This document shows, piece by piece, positions 1 to 12,063 of a DNA stretch of 64,000 bases. This DNA is from Lumbricus rubellus (taxonomy: Eukaryota > Annelida > Clitellata > Crassiclitellata > Lumbricidae). The notes under the pieces were generated by a model. The model ran no database searches, was not told the origin of the DNA, and saw only the letters and a list, made by a program, of their open reading frames with translations. The position numbers and the translations under genes are program-made. How positions within the stretch are numbered: position 1 is the first letter of the stretch; every line of letters starts with the position of its first letter. The stretch covers positions 22,297,811 to 22,361,810 of the forward strand of contig OX243815.1 of assembly GCA_945859605.1 (NCBI GenBank), written 5' to 3'.

Positions 1-471
1 ATAATATAATCGTATATCCACGTTTCCTGTATCTCATGAGTTTGTGCCCATCGCTATTGAAACGTTGGGCCCCATCAAATCTCGCGGGTCTGGAGTTTTT
101 GCTGGAGTTGAGCCGCCGTGTTGCCGCTGTTTCCGGCGATCCAAGGGAGATTGCCTACCTCTTCCAGAGAATTTCAATTATTTGCACTCAACGTTTTAAT
201 GCCGTTGCGTTTAGAGGTACTTTTGCGCCACTTTCCGGGGACGAGAACAACGTACTCTAACCTTGTGCACATTTCTGTTTTTGGTTTAGTTTTAAGCTTG
301 TGTGATCTTTTAATAAATGTTGTTGATAATAATAATGATGATGATGATAATAATAATAATAATGATAATAATATTAATAAGGTTGGCTTCTATAGCATAG
401 CGTATATTAAACGCCGTATACATACAGATTGTAATGGATGTGCTTTGTCTCTTTCACTAAACCGTTTTCAG
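1..471. other. Unassigned 5' flank / intron sequence
   Basis: No gene can be assigned. Positions 36-260 are somewhat GC-richer and open for 74 codons, but the translation resembles no family I know. Positions 327-375 are a GAT/AAT microsatellite. The polypyrimidine tract and AG ending at 471 form the acceptor of the first recognisable M13 exon, so most of this stretch is presumably intron. Confidence 0.5.
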
Positions 472-600
472 GCTTTGCAAGGCACGGACCAGGAGCGATC
501 GAGGTGGACTTCGTGCGTGAACGTCGTCAACGAAAATCTTGGAATGGTCGTTGGTCGGATGTACGTCGAGAAAAACTTCGAAGAGAAAGCCAAAGCCAGT
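472..600 (+). CDS. MME: M13 peptidase exon a ([10 protein letters not shown] region)
   Basis: Forty-three codons, phase 0 at both ends, preceded by TTTTCAG and followed by GTAATT. The peptide includes [20 protein letters not shown], matching the conserved M13 block before the catalytic half. The conserved Cys is present. This is the first exon I can recognise. Confidence 0.9.
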
Positions 601-2600
601 GTAATTATAAATATTCAAGAATACAATTTTTTAAGTCTCCGGATAATTTTTTGAAATCCCGAGGGATCATTGATCACCTTGTCACCTTCTGCCGTCGATT
701 CTTGGAACCTTAGCGACCGCTGTGATAAACCTTCTCCATGTGTTACGATCTTCCGTCGCGTCTCTCAATTCCTCCAGTTTCATCTTTGTTCTCTCGTGTA
801 TTTCTTCCATCCACCTTCTTCTTGGGCGTCCTCTCTTCCTTTTTCCCTCTCCGCAGGCCAACATCATCTCCTTTTCCAAGCCGTTTGCTCGCATCACATG
901 TCCAAAGAACGCCATTTTCTGCCTTGCCGCTCTCTGTCCCAATGACATATTCCCTCTTGACTGTCCGATCTCTTGTAATACGGATTCATTTGTTCTTTTT
1001 TCAATCCACGAAGTTCTTAATACCTTCCTCCATATCCACATTTCGCAAGCATCGATTTTCCTTTCTAAGGCCTTTGTTTTTTGTCCACGTTTCACATCCA
1101 TACAGCACCACTGGGAATATCATTGCCTTTACAATTCTTGTCTTCGTCATTAGGCTCACGTGTTTACCCTTCCATATTTTCTCCAGCCCCTTCGCTGCCG
1201 TCTTTCCCAAAGCTATCCTTCGTCGTATCTCTCTGTCACATCCACCATCGCTTTCTATCATGGCTCCCAAGAAGCAGAAACTTGTCACCACCTCCAACTC
1301 CTCCCCGTCCACTTCAAAGCTTGTCCATTTCTCTGTTGTCATGATCTTGGTCTTCTTTAGGTTGAAAAACAATCCTGCTTTCTCACTTTCTGCTTGTAGT
1401 TTTCTGATTATAGCTTTTAAATCCTCTTTTTTCCCTGCCAGCAGTGTTGTGTCGTCTGCATATCTTAGGTTATTCAGTGTCCTACCCGCTATCCTCACTC
1501 CCGCATTTGTCTCCTCTAGGCCTGCTTTTCTCACTATCATTTCAGCGTATAGATTAAACAGGTATGGCGATAGTATGCATCCTTGTCGTACTCCTTTCTT
1601 TATTTGGAAACTTGTCGTTTCACCGTGTTCTGTCCTGACCACAGCCATCTGGTTCCCATATAAGTTCTTGAGGAGCTTTATGAGGTGTATTGGTATCCCC
1701 ATATCGCGCAAAGTCTTCCACATCAGAGCATGATCGATGCAATCGAAGGCCTTGCTGTAATCTATAAAGCATATGTGTATCTGCTGTCCAAATTCTCTTT
1801 GCCTTTCCATTATCCACCTGAGGTTCGCTATGTGGTCTCTTGTTCCTCTCCGTCTCCTGAAACCTGCCTGATGCACCGGCAGTTCCCTCTCAATCGTGCT
1901 CTCCATTCTTTTATGTATAATTTTAAGTAGAATCTTACTTGCATGAGATATCAACGCTATTGTTCTGTAGTTTTCGCATTCTCTGGCATCGCCTTTTTTG
2001 AAAATGGGTATGAATATGGATTTTTCCTAGTCTTTAGGCCATTCTTCTGTCTCCCATATCCGATTGCAAAGCATTGTTAATTCTTCTATCATTCCGTCTC
2101 CAGCCTCTTTGATCAGCTCAATGGGTATCTCGTCCGTACCAGGTGTCTTATTATCCTTAATTTGTTTGATTGCCCACTCCACCTCTGATCTCATGACACT
2201 TGGTTCTTTCTCATAATCCCCAGTGGCCATCCCTATATCTTCCTCCCTGCTCACTCTCTCATCGGCCTCGTAGAGTTTTTCTGTGTATTCCTTCCATCTG
2301 CTTTTCGTTTCTTCGCTATCTCCTAGTATTTCTCCATTTGCGCTCTTCAGTGATCCTTTCCTTGGTGTAAATTTACCAGTTATTTTTCTTAGTTCTGCAA
2401 ACATTTCTCTGGTTCTATCATTGATACCTCGGGTAAAAAAAAATAATAATAATATCTGTAACAGTACAGCGATTCAACGCCATCGCATGCCTGGGCTCGA
2501 CGAGGCCGTAGTACTCTGTTTTTAGAGGAATATAATAATAATAATGACAATAGTAATGACAATAATAATGACAATAATAATGACAATAATAATAATAATA

Positions 2601-2656
<56 letters not shown>

Positions 2657-2926
2657 CTTCTTCGTTTAATCAGAAATAAGACTAATCAGGGTGACACACC
2701 ACACCCAGTTACACGTCAAAGCACATTAAATATAGGCCTAAACAACAACGAAAATAAAATGTAAACATAACAATGCCATTAATGGGCTGCTAAGAGGACC
2801 CTCGGAATAAAGTTTCTAACATCCTTAAATGGTAGAACAATAGTAGTAGTGTGAGTGAGTAGTTACAGTGATGAATGACGTGCATTCGTCACCATTGTCA
2901 TAATTACATCATCAGGCTTCACCATC

Positions 2927-3011
<85 letters not shown>

Positions 3012-3049
3012 CCATCATCATCATCATTGTCATCATCATCATCATCATC

Positions 3050-3082
<33 letters not shown>

Positions 3083-6000
3083 GTCATTATGGTGTAGGGG
3101 TACGAGGACATGAGTGTGGTGTAGGAGGTACATGTATGAGTATCTTAGAGCTTTGATGCAACTGCATGCATGAAGTTTCAGCAGAATTCTTGTTTTCAGG
3201 TGGCGGCAATGATTCCAAGATTGAAGGAGTCATTCAAAGATATCCTAATGGAAGTTCACTGGCTGGATGACAGTACAAAGAAAGTGGCACGAGAAAAGGT
3301 TGCCATGAAATATTTCTCAACATTTATTTCTAGTCGTCCATAGTGGGCTACATGTAGGAACCGACAAATTTTGCTTAGAAGTACTATGTATAATTGTATA
3401 CGATGCCAAAAAATTATGACAATCATTATAATGATCATGATGCATAATTTAACGATGGCGCCTGTGAAGACAATGATGACGACGACGCTGATGATAATAG
3501 TAACAATGATAATGATAATAATAATAATTCATAATAATAATAATAATAATAAAAAAATTAATAATAATAATAATAATAATAGTATATATATAATAATAAT
3601 AGCAATCGCAATAATAATGATAATATTAATAATAGCAATTGTAATAATATGAAAAAAATAATAATAATAAGAGTAATAATAATAATAATAATAATAATAA
3701 TGATAATAATAATATAAATAGGGCCTAATTAGTCTACGACAATTAATTTATTTGGCGCGTGATAGCCATGCCGTAACACAGGCGCCTGAGATTCGGCCAT
3801 AATTATAAATAATACTGTAAACGTCAAGACCGAGTGAATAAAATCATGCATCGCAGTAAGCGGGTTCGACACCTCAATGACCTAATTCTACACTTCCACA
3901 GGAAGTGGTTGTTGTTGCATTAAACATGTAGGATATTAATGGTTTAGATTATAATTTAAAGAGTTGGAATGGTAATGCTTTAAGAAATATTTTCCGGAAT
4001 CGTGGTCCGTGGATTAAGAATTAATCACTGTAAGAAGAAAGAAGAGTTGGTGCAGGGCAGTTTTAAAGGAATTTTTAGAACTGTACAACCCCTTCTTTTC
4101 TTTCCCATTCTCCATGGTAAATTAGCCTACTCCCAATCGGAAGGTAATGGCCTTTTTCAACTACTTTTCACGGCACAGAAGTGCTTCTACAACTGCACAA
4201 ATCCATTTTGTGTAGCCTACAACAGTCCTGCACGTTAAAAAAGCCCTGAGTTGGTGTCACACGTGTTGCGTGTTTACAATAATTCTGATAATATAAATCA
4301 GTAAATGTAATTAGATGTCTAATTGTCTATGCAAGAACTCGACCCGACCCACTGCGCATGCGCACACGACATATCGATTCCGCGAGAGACTAGCTGTTGT
4401 TTGAATGAATTTTTAGGCAGACGACATGAAAGCGAAGATTGGATATCCAGACTACATAATGAACGACACGGCTCTTAATTTGGATTATGAAGGAGTGAGT
4501 ACAATGTTAAACACTGTTTTCTTCATGAGAAGCTTAAAATCAGCGACAAATATAGCCTATAACTCTAGATCATAGACAATATAAATTTATCGATTCTTAA
4601 GTTTATTGGCAGGTTGTTATAATATTGTAGTGGCCAATAACTAATTCATTATGATCTTCCTTCATGAACCTATCTAAGGCCTTCAGCACTGTCGACCACA
4701 TACTATATAGTTTTTAAACGTAAAACTTGCGACATACAGTAGTGATACAAGGGTCGCTTCTGGCACAGTCACTAGTCTTACTACTCATACTTCTTTCCTG
4801 GTTTAAAGATTCCATGCCCAAACGACGCAACATGTAGCCTATAATTCAATGGGACATTATCAAGATTTCATTTAATCAAACTTGGAGTGTTACAAGACCC
4901 AATACTAGGTCCCTATCGGTTTGGTAGGACCATCTATGCGGTAGACCTAGGCTATATCCTTTTTTATTCGCTAGAACGATTCATACACTAGGTTAAGATT
5001 TTCATGTTATAATGCAATGCTAATTCTATGGTAAGCAATAAATATAACTGTTTGATTGGTTTATAATAAGGTAGGCCTAATTTATTTGTTTTTTTCTAGA
5101 TAACGCTGTATACAGACAACTACTTTGGAAACTTGATCCACATTCTGCATGTTGCAGTTGCCAATAACCACAAGAGACTCCGCCTACCAGTAGATCGCGA
5201 GAGGTAAAAAGGCAATCGTCTTGGTTAGCGCTTTGATAGGGTGATGAAACATGCCTAGGACAAAGTTCTGGAAAAGTAGGCCTACTGGAACCGTTCGTCA
5301 AATCATGGTCGGTAAAAGACTACTCTCACCCAGTAAGACAATTATTGTGGAAAAATAACTGGAAGGGTCGAATCCGCGTGGAGTTGGGGTGTGAAAATAG
5401 ACTTTACTGTGGATTCATAAGAAAGTCTGGGGTTGAACCCCTCTATCCCCCCACCTCCCACAATTCTAAACTTGCTCTGACCTCAACCGACCTCAGACCA
5501 TGCTTCTTTACAGTTTCTATGGTGTTTTGTCTTTACGGTATTGGTTAACCTTATACGGCGGCTGTCTAGATGCACAGTCAGTAGGTAGTATACCGTACCC
5601 GTCAAAGAAGGCTATGTGAGAATCTAGCTGTTCGCATCAGAACTACAGAGCAACGAGTAGTACGACGACATACATGTATAATTTTATTATATGCTAATCA
5701 GCTCAACTTTGCCACAAAGTTCTGGAAAGTTATAAAATGAGAACAGCAGCAAAGAATGAAACATGACCAGAAGTGGAGGCTTGTGTGAACATTGACAGCC
5801 TATGCGTTTGCTCTTCTTTATCAACAGCCAGCGAAAAATATGCATGTCGCTCATCATAGGCGAAAAGCATGAGAAAGTATATTGGCAAGTGGCCTATAAG
5901 CGGACAGTATAGAGCTGAATCTTTGCCAGTAACACCTACAGTGGACCAGGGCCGGATTAAGCAATGTGGGGGCCCTATTCGGGAAATTTTTCCGGATATT

Positions 6001-6910
6001 CTTTTTTTTAGTCATCTCGCGAAATTTTCGGGAAATCATTACCATTTCATCTGCCAAAAAAGTTGATGACCTTTTTCTCTCATCTGGCGAATTTTTTTGG
6101 AAAATAGTCGTTTGGTCAAAATTTGCTCCTGAAATTTTTTTCCACGCATTTGTGGGGGCACCCTAAAGTGTGGGGGCCCCTGTTTGGCCGAACATGTTGG
6201 ACATGCCTTAATCCGGCCCTGCAGTGGACAAACTATAGGCCACTGAACGCGTTTCTGTTATTATTTCTTTTCAGATGGCCCAATCCTCCGGCGATGGTCA
6301 ACGCATTTTACAATTCTCCTGGCAATCTTATCTGTGAGTGTAGAACTAGGCCTATAATAACAATTCGGAAATCTGCTATGGATTTTACCGACGACTATCG
6401 AAGATTACTTGAAATATGTGCGCATGCGTGTGAACTGAATATGCATAGACTACATAATGTTTAATATACAAGCATACCTATAGGGCCTAACTATATTTGT
6501 GAGACTTCATATGAATCAGACATCAGACGATGGCACAGGAGATCGACCTTAATTCTATATTATTCTTGAGACAATAATGATGGTTGAAGAATTAGGGTTG
6601 CAATCTAGCATTAGATTGTACGGTACAATGTGTACATGTAGCCTACGGTTTTTTTTATGGCGGACTGATATTTTGGTGTTTTGATTTTTTCAGCGTTTCC
6701 TGCAGGGATATTGCATCCGCCATTCTTCCACAAAAATTTTCCGATGTATGTCTTTGCAAAATTCAGTTAATAGATAATTAAATTAATTATAACATTATCC
6801 ATCTCTCATGTTGTATTCAAGATTCGGAGAACGAATCACCCAAAGCGGAAATTGGTGCGCCAAAGTCAAACAGTAGAGATCGAGAACAGAATGTTTAAAT
6901 CATTATGATT

Positions 6911-7004
<94 letters not shown>

Positions 7005-9590
7005 CTCTCTCTGTCTGTCTGTCTTTCTCTCTCTTCCTCTCTCTTTCGCTGTCTCTCTCTATCTCTCTGTCTGTCTCTGTCTCTGTCTATAGCTGTCTAT
7101 GTCTTTGTCTATCTGTCTGTCCCTCTCTTTGTATCTCTCTCACTTTCTCTCTTCTGTCTACATATATATGTATATTATATAATATATACATATAATTATA
7201 TGTATATATGTATGTATGTATTCTATGGTTTGCAGATGATCTAAAATAAGCCATGTTATAATAATCACTCTATTGGTTTTCACTACTATAGTTTGAATAA
7301 CTTTCTTTCTGCTCTCATCATTCATGTCGTTGTTTCTTTGTTTCATAGACCTTCCATCTTCCTTACAATTTCTCGGACACTCTTTGTTTATTATTTGAAG
7401 ATATTTTCCCGTTTCATTCCGTATGTTTTCTAAAAAATCTTTTGCATGCTAGTAATGATGCTACTGCAAAGTATGCGTAATGTACTGTGCAGTATATGCA
7501 GTATAGTTTATTGGGAAGACAACTTTCTTACTTCGACTGGCGTTAGCGTTTTGACCGCACGCAAGCAAGCGCTATCGAATTGTTCCAATAAATTATTATA
7601 ATAATAACAATAATGATATTATGAGAATAATAATAACAGTAATAATTATTATTCTATTATTAGGCCTACAAGTTTATGGCCAATGGGAACTACGTTATAG
7701 TAAACGCTGTTTCTGTCGACTATTGACCAGGTCGATGAATTTTGGTGGCATAGGAATGGTCATTGGACATGAAATTACACACGGCTTCGACGACAAAGGT
7801 AAAAGCTCATTGAGTTGAGAATGGAACTGGAACTTAATTGAGAGACAATCATTGTCGGTGGAGAATTAGGGGAGAGTGCTCCAAGACGCCCACGTTAAGG
7901 AAAATTGTGCTTTTCTTCCGTGTGGGCTCCAAGAGAAGTACATGTTTCACCCTAATGTAAAGAGTGATCATTAATGAAGCAATTACAGCCACCAAAGAAC
8001 ACAATTCAATAAGATCAATTGTGTAAATTTTAAAAAAGTAGACCCCTCCAAACTGGGCGTCTTAGGAACCCTATGCTACAAGACGCCCATAGTCGATTTC
8101 CATTGCTCCAAGATGCCCATCCTGGAAATCGACTAAAAACAAGAGACATTGTAATCATGCATTTCAGACTAAAACAATAAATTGCATGAGAGAAAGCAAA
8201 TTGAACCAAAACTAGAAGATCCTAAATATACAGAGCAACTAAAAACACCAAGAAGCAAAAATCCAATCTCATGTTATAAGTCATAATTGTCATTTTCACT
8301 TTAATCACAGACACGAATTCTTTGGATATCTCTTCGTCTGCACATTCTGATATCTACACATACTGCATTCTTTCAATTTCAATGAAGTTTTGGGCAAGGG
8401 TGAAATAGATTCAATAAACACTGATAAATTTGTATATGGCCCCGTTTTTCATTAGTAGAAGGTGGTGACATGGTAGGCACCAATTCTTGGCTATTTGCTC
8501 ATAGTATCCAAGACGCTCATGGGCATCTTGTAATCTCTATGCTTCTTATACATTCAAGATGCCCATGGGCTTCTTGTAATCTCTATGCTTCCCATGTATT
8601 CAAGACGCCCATGGGCTTCTTGTAATTTTCGAGTCCCTCTCTACTGACGCCATTTTATATAACACTGTCAATGTTTACTAGTTAGATAAAACCATAAAAA
8701 CAACTATAAATGAACTCTAAATAAACGTTGAAATGCGCGAATTGGTACTGCATTAGGCTAAAGAAAAAATTTGGAAGATTCGTAAATGTGTACTTATACA
8801 TGCAAAAGTGGTGAAAATCTAGAAAATTGATTTATCGCGTCAATATCTCGAATACTGAAACATTATTATTATGGAAGGTTCACAAGATGTCACTGCATGC
8901 AATGAGACAACTAAAACACGAAAATGTATCTTTTCAATCGTTTTAAAGGGGGTGGGCGTCTTAGTCGCCCTGGGCGTCTTGTAGCACTCTCCCCCTAAAG
9001 CACAATCATTGTCTATGCGTATACTGCATAGTACATTGTTGAGTAGGTCTAACTATTTTATGACCCTTGTGATCAATTGCATACTTTAAATAAGTTTCAA
9101 GAAGCTGTTCAATGAGTGTATAACTGTATATATAATTATATATATATATATATATGCAATAATCAGGGATTGCTCTTTATTACTGCAAAGGACGACTGCT
9201 ATGCATTAAAGAATCTTAGACTGAGACTTAATAATTATGTTTAGAAGCTGTGTGTCAACCTTTCCATGATGCCACGCCATATCTATACTCCTCTGCTCAC
9301 TCTGCTGCTACTCAATGTGATCGTGTGCACTTAAAGGTCAAAAATGCTCTAACGAGCAAGTGGAATCATCCTATTATATAGAGTCCATTTGTCTTGTTAC
9401 CCTACATAATAATTGTATTCAGGACGAATGCTTAAGACTCAGGCCAGGTTCACACACAGTGAATTTAAGCGAGTACGCAATAGACTAGAGTATCAAATGA
9501 ATTGATCGATTTTCAATATAAACCGCTGGAAAGGGCGATATATATAATTAGGCCTATAGATATAGTTTATATACATGTACCTGTGGTTGC

Positions 9591-9628
<38 letters not shown>

Positions 9629-10365
9629 GGAGACTGTATGATAAGAATGGAAATATGAAGATGTGGTGGTCAGCAACGGACGTGGAGAATTTCAAGGAGA
9701 AGACGCAGTGCATCATTGACCAGTACAACAATTTCACGATTCCAGAAGTCAGACTCAATGTTAGTATTGCCATCCTCACAGATGAACAATACATTGGCGC
9801 GGTTGGTGCTACGTTGAATTAATTATTCTTAGTAGTACGTACGGGTCTTCGGGAATCTGCCAGTGGTGATTTTTTCATCTGGGCACTCTATTGTACCACA
9901 GTCTACTTCAAGCTTAGCGTAAAAATAAATTATTGTTATCACTGAATTTAACGTATAACCTCTGGTGGCGCAGTTCGTATCGGCTAATCACGTATACGAT
10001 GCATAAGAAAGAAGAGGTCAACGACTTATGAATTTTTTTCTGACTTCGAGAAGCCGACTCATTCAATTTGTAACGTTAGTTAAAAAAGACACGGTCTTAC
10101 TCGTCATACATCATAGGCTACCGGTACATACTTAACGCACCGTTAACGAAACGACATAATCATAACTTACAGTCTCTGTTGGCCAGTACAAGCAAAGACA
10201 CGTTATCACTATTTATAAATGATTTGAGCAAACCCCAAGCAATGCGTCTGAGTCGCTATTTATGGGATTTTACAACTGCGAAAAACTCGCGTCAGAAAGG
10301 CACAGACCAATACATGACTCATCGTAACATCAGCGCGTCATGCCTCGCGCGAGATCCCGCTTGAC

Positions 10366-10425
<60 letters not shown>

Positions 10426-12028
10426 TGCACATCAAAGATCATCATGCAACTCCTTGCAAATGCTCGATACGTTCTGTCTCAGTGGCCAGTGGCCTATGCC
10501 TCTCTGCTAGTCGCAACCCAGCAATCGCATGCACAATTGCACATGATCAATGCGAGTACAAAAAGTAAGCCCAATAATAGGCTATACTCTGCTAAATGTC
10601 CACCTTATAGCACGCGAAATGGAAAGCAATTAGAATACAATGCAAGTAATTCTAAGCTTGGTGACTAATCGACGTTATATGGACGGAGTTCAGAGTACAA
10701 TATAGCCTACATACGGTAGATATCATAGCAAGTAGAACAAAATCTAAACAAAATCTAGTCACTAAGAAAATCAATAATTGAATCTGAGAAAAGTTTAAAG
10801 ACCATTCAAATGCTAAAAACGCAGGCAGCGTAGGCTACATTTGAAGAACCTAAATAAGCTGGCACCCTGCGGTTGACTTTCTAGTGGCGTTTTAGAGATT
10901 TGGAGGTTACGCTTACGGTTACGATTGCGATTACGATTTTATTGATAGGTGATTATAGTTATCGTTTCTTTCCTTAACTTTAGATCAATGGCCGACAGAC
11001 GCAAGGTGAAAACATAGCGGACAACGGTGGCCTGAAACAAGCATACCGGGTGAGAGACTAGATCCAGTTTCGTCTTTTAATTAATTATAACATGTAAGGG
11101 GCCAACGTGCACTAGAAAGAAAAGTTTGCTGTTATTATTAAGTTGTGTTGGTTGACTCTTAAGTTAGGTCAATTGACCGAAGATCCTAGTCTACTCCATG
11201 CTACGAAGTCTGACAAAATCGGTTTATTAATCGCAGAACAGCCTTACATTGGTGTTCTGACTAGAATAGCTTTACATTGGTGTTCTGACCAGAATGACTT
11301 TGCATTGGTGCACTGACCAGAATGACTTTGCATTGGTGTTCTGACCAGAATGACTTTGCATTGGTGTTCTGACCAGAATGACTTTGCATTGGTGTTCTGA
11401 CCAGAATGACTTTGCATTGGTGCACTGACCAGAATGACTTTGCATTGGTGTTCTGACCAGAATGACTTTGCATTGGTGTTCTGACCAGAATGACATTGCA
11501 TTGGTGTTCTGACCAGAATGACTTTGCATTGGTGTTCTGACCAGAATGACTTTGCATTGGTGTTCTGACCAGAATGACTTTGCATTGGTGTTCTGACCAG
11601 AATGACTTTGCATTGGTGCACTGACCAGAATGACTTTGCATTGGTGTTCTTACCAGAATGACTTTGCATTGGTGTTCTGACCAGAATGACTTTGCATTGG
11701 TGCACTGACCAGAATGACTTTGCATTGGTGTTCTGACCAGAATGACTTTGCATTGGTGTTCTGACCAGAATGACTTTGCATTGGTGTTCTGACCAGAATG
11801 ACTTTGCATTGGTGTTCTGACGAGAATGACTTTGCATTGGTGTTCTGACCAAAATGACTTTGCATTGGTGTTCTGACCAGAATGACTTTGCATTGGTGTT
11901 CTGACCAGAATGACTTTGCATTGGTGTACTGACCAGAATAGCTTTACATTAGTGTACTGACTAGAATAGCTATAAATTATGTTGATATATATATATACCG
12001 GCATATATATATATATGATATATATATG

Positions 12029-12063
<35 letters not shown>

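Noticed and set aside
738..1733. 331-codon + strand frame
   Set aside because: Antisense of the LINE reverse transcriptase; low-complexity Ser/Phe-rich translation.
2863..3156. Poly-His, poly-Met and poly-Asp frames
   Set aside because: Translations of a CAT microsatellite.
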